DNA of 64,000 nucleotides. Origin: Pseudomonadota bacterium. GTDB taxonomy: Bacteria; Pseudomonadota; Gammaproteobacteria; Steroidobacterales; Steroidobacteraceae. The notes beneath the pieces were generated by a model, which worked only from the letters and a program-made list of their open reading frames with translations, did not search any database and had not been told where the DNA came from. A program made the position numbers and the translations under genes. The stretch covers positions 62,001-126,000 of the forward strand of contig JADJXW010000020.1 of NCBI GenBank assembly GCA_016720075.1, in the 5' to 3' direction. Positions 63,473-64,000 of this stretch are shown here, piece after piece. Position 1 is the stretch's first letter. The number at the start of each line of letters is the position of its first letter.

Positions 63473-64000
63473 ATGGCCCATTTCCCCAACACCAAGGGAT
63501 TCACCGACACGCTGCGCCCCATTCGCATGGAGTGCGACATCCTCGACCTGGAACTGGAAGGCGGGGTCCCGACGCAGCTCAGCGGCACTTTCCATCGGGT
63601 TCATCCGGATGCGCAGTTCCCGCCGCGCTTCGAGAACGACCAGTTCTTCAATGGCGACGGCATGATCACGCTGTTCCGCTTCCGCAACGGCAAGATCGAC
63701 CTGAAGCAGCGCTACGCGCAGACCGACAAATTCAAGGTGGAGCGCAAGGCCGGCAAGTCGCTGTTCGGCATGTACCGCAACCCGCTCACCGACGATGACA
63801 GCGTGAAGGGCATGATCCGCGGCACGGCGAACACCACGCCCATCGTGCATGCCGGCAAGCTGTTCGCGCTGAAGGAAGACAGCCCGCCGCTCATCATGCA
63901 TCCGCTGACGCTGGAGACCGAGGGCTACAGCAATTTCGGCGGAAGGATGCAGAACCAGACCTTCTCGGGTCACCCCAAGATCGACCCGATCACGGGCAAC
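63473..64000 (+). CDS. Carotenoid oxygenase family protein, partial (3' end outside window)
   Basis: The first 176 residues of a retinal pigment epithelium/lignostilbene dioxygenase-type enzyme. Typical N-terminal motifs are LSGTFHRVHPD and FFNGDGMITLFRF, and His167 in SGHPKIDPITG is the first of the four Fe(II)-binding histidines. These enzymes cleave C=C bonds in carotenoids or stilbenes with O2. The start is supported by AAGGAGA eight bases upstream. The frame is open to the window edge. Confidence 0.93.
   Translation, partial: MAHFPNTKGFTDTLRPIRMECDILDLELEGGVPTQLSGTFHRVHPDAQFPPRFENDQFFNGDGMITLFRFRNGKIDLKQRYAQTDKFKVERKAGKSLFGMYRNPLTDDDSVKGMIRGTANTTPIVHAGKLFALKEDSPPLIMHPLTLETEGYSNFGGRMQNQTFSGHPKIDPITGN

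Overview
The window is a stretch of chromosome from a high-GC Gram-negative bacterium. Gene order (rne / rluC-yceF / yceD-rpmF-fabH; clpS-clpA / infA-aat-trxB; ftsK-lolA-rarA-serS), a CTGT-N8-ACAG LexA operator, a Lpp-type lipoprotein and type II/type IV secretion-pilus genes point to Gammaproteobacteria, probably the Xanthomonadales/Nevskiales side (for example Steroidobacteraceae). The family-level placement is inference. There is no prophage, CRISPR array, rRNA or insertion sequence; one tRNA-Ser(UGA) gene is present.

Layout. 0-5.9 kb: end of an unknown gene, a coiled-coil protein, tail-specific protease Prc, small membrane and hypothetical proteins, an AguB-type amidase and a low-molecular-weight tyrosine phosphatase. 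5.9-12.3 kb: RNase E (frameshifted tail) with a hairpin-rich upstream region, RluC, Maf/YceF, YceD, ribosomal protein L32 and FabH. 12.4-19.1 kb: a minor-pilin operon read leftwards (pilE-fimT-pilV-pilW-pilX-pilY1), with frameshifts in pilW and pilY1. 19.1-27.6 kb: a Lpp-like murein lipoprotein with a strong terminator, a PYROXD2-like flavoprotein, and the SOS mutagenesis operon lexA-imuA-imuB-dnaE2 behind two LexA boxes. 27.6-33.4 kb: type II secretion genes gspC-D-E-F, read leftwards. 33.5-45.7 kb: clpS-clpA, then an intergenic region with two related hairpins, infA-aat-acetyltransferase-trxB (leftwards) and ftsK-lolA-vanZ-like-rarA-serS (rightwards). 45.7-56.4 kb: a sugar dehydrogenase lipoprotein, PBP4-type DacB, CstA with its YbdD partner, a thiamine-diphosphate enzyme, lactate permease, a HbpS/GlcG-like protein and an EamA exporter. 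56.4-64 kb: tRNA-Ser, a beta-lactamase-fold lipoprotein with calcium-type repeats, a Ser/Thr kinase with a TPR tail, an ECF-like sigma factor, a discoidin-like lipoprotein, an AraC regulator and the start of a carotenoid oxygenase.

How the genes work together. The window holds housekeeping functions (RNA processing, translation, lipoprotein carriage, chromosome segregation), an envelope/pilus/secretion set, and an SOS operon in which LexA would govern its own gene and a translesion mutasome. Around 49-55 kb the neighbours suggest uptake and use of pyruvate/lactate-type carboxylates; around 56.6-62.5 kb a kinase, a sigma factor and two lipoproteins may form an envelope signalling locus.

Most unusual features: (1) between the convergent genes clpA and infA, each gene is followed in its own reading direction by a hairpin of the same design, with an identical asymmetric internal loop but different, still paired, stems; (2) three genes (rne, pilW, pilY1) are each broken by what looks like one missing base in a short repeat; (3) several well-formed promoters sit so close to start codons that the mRNAs would be almost leaderless.
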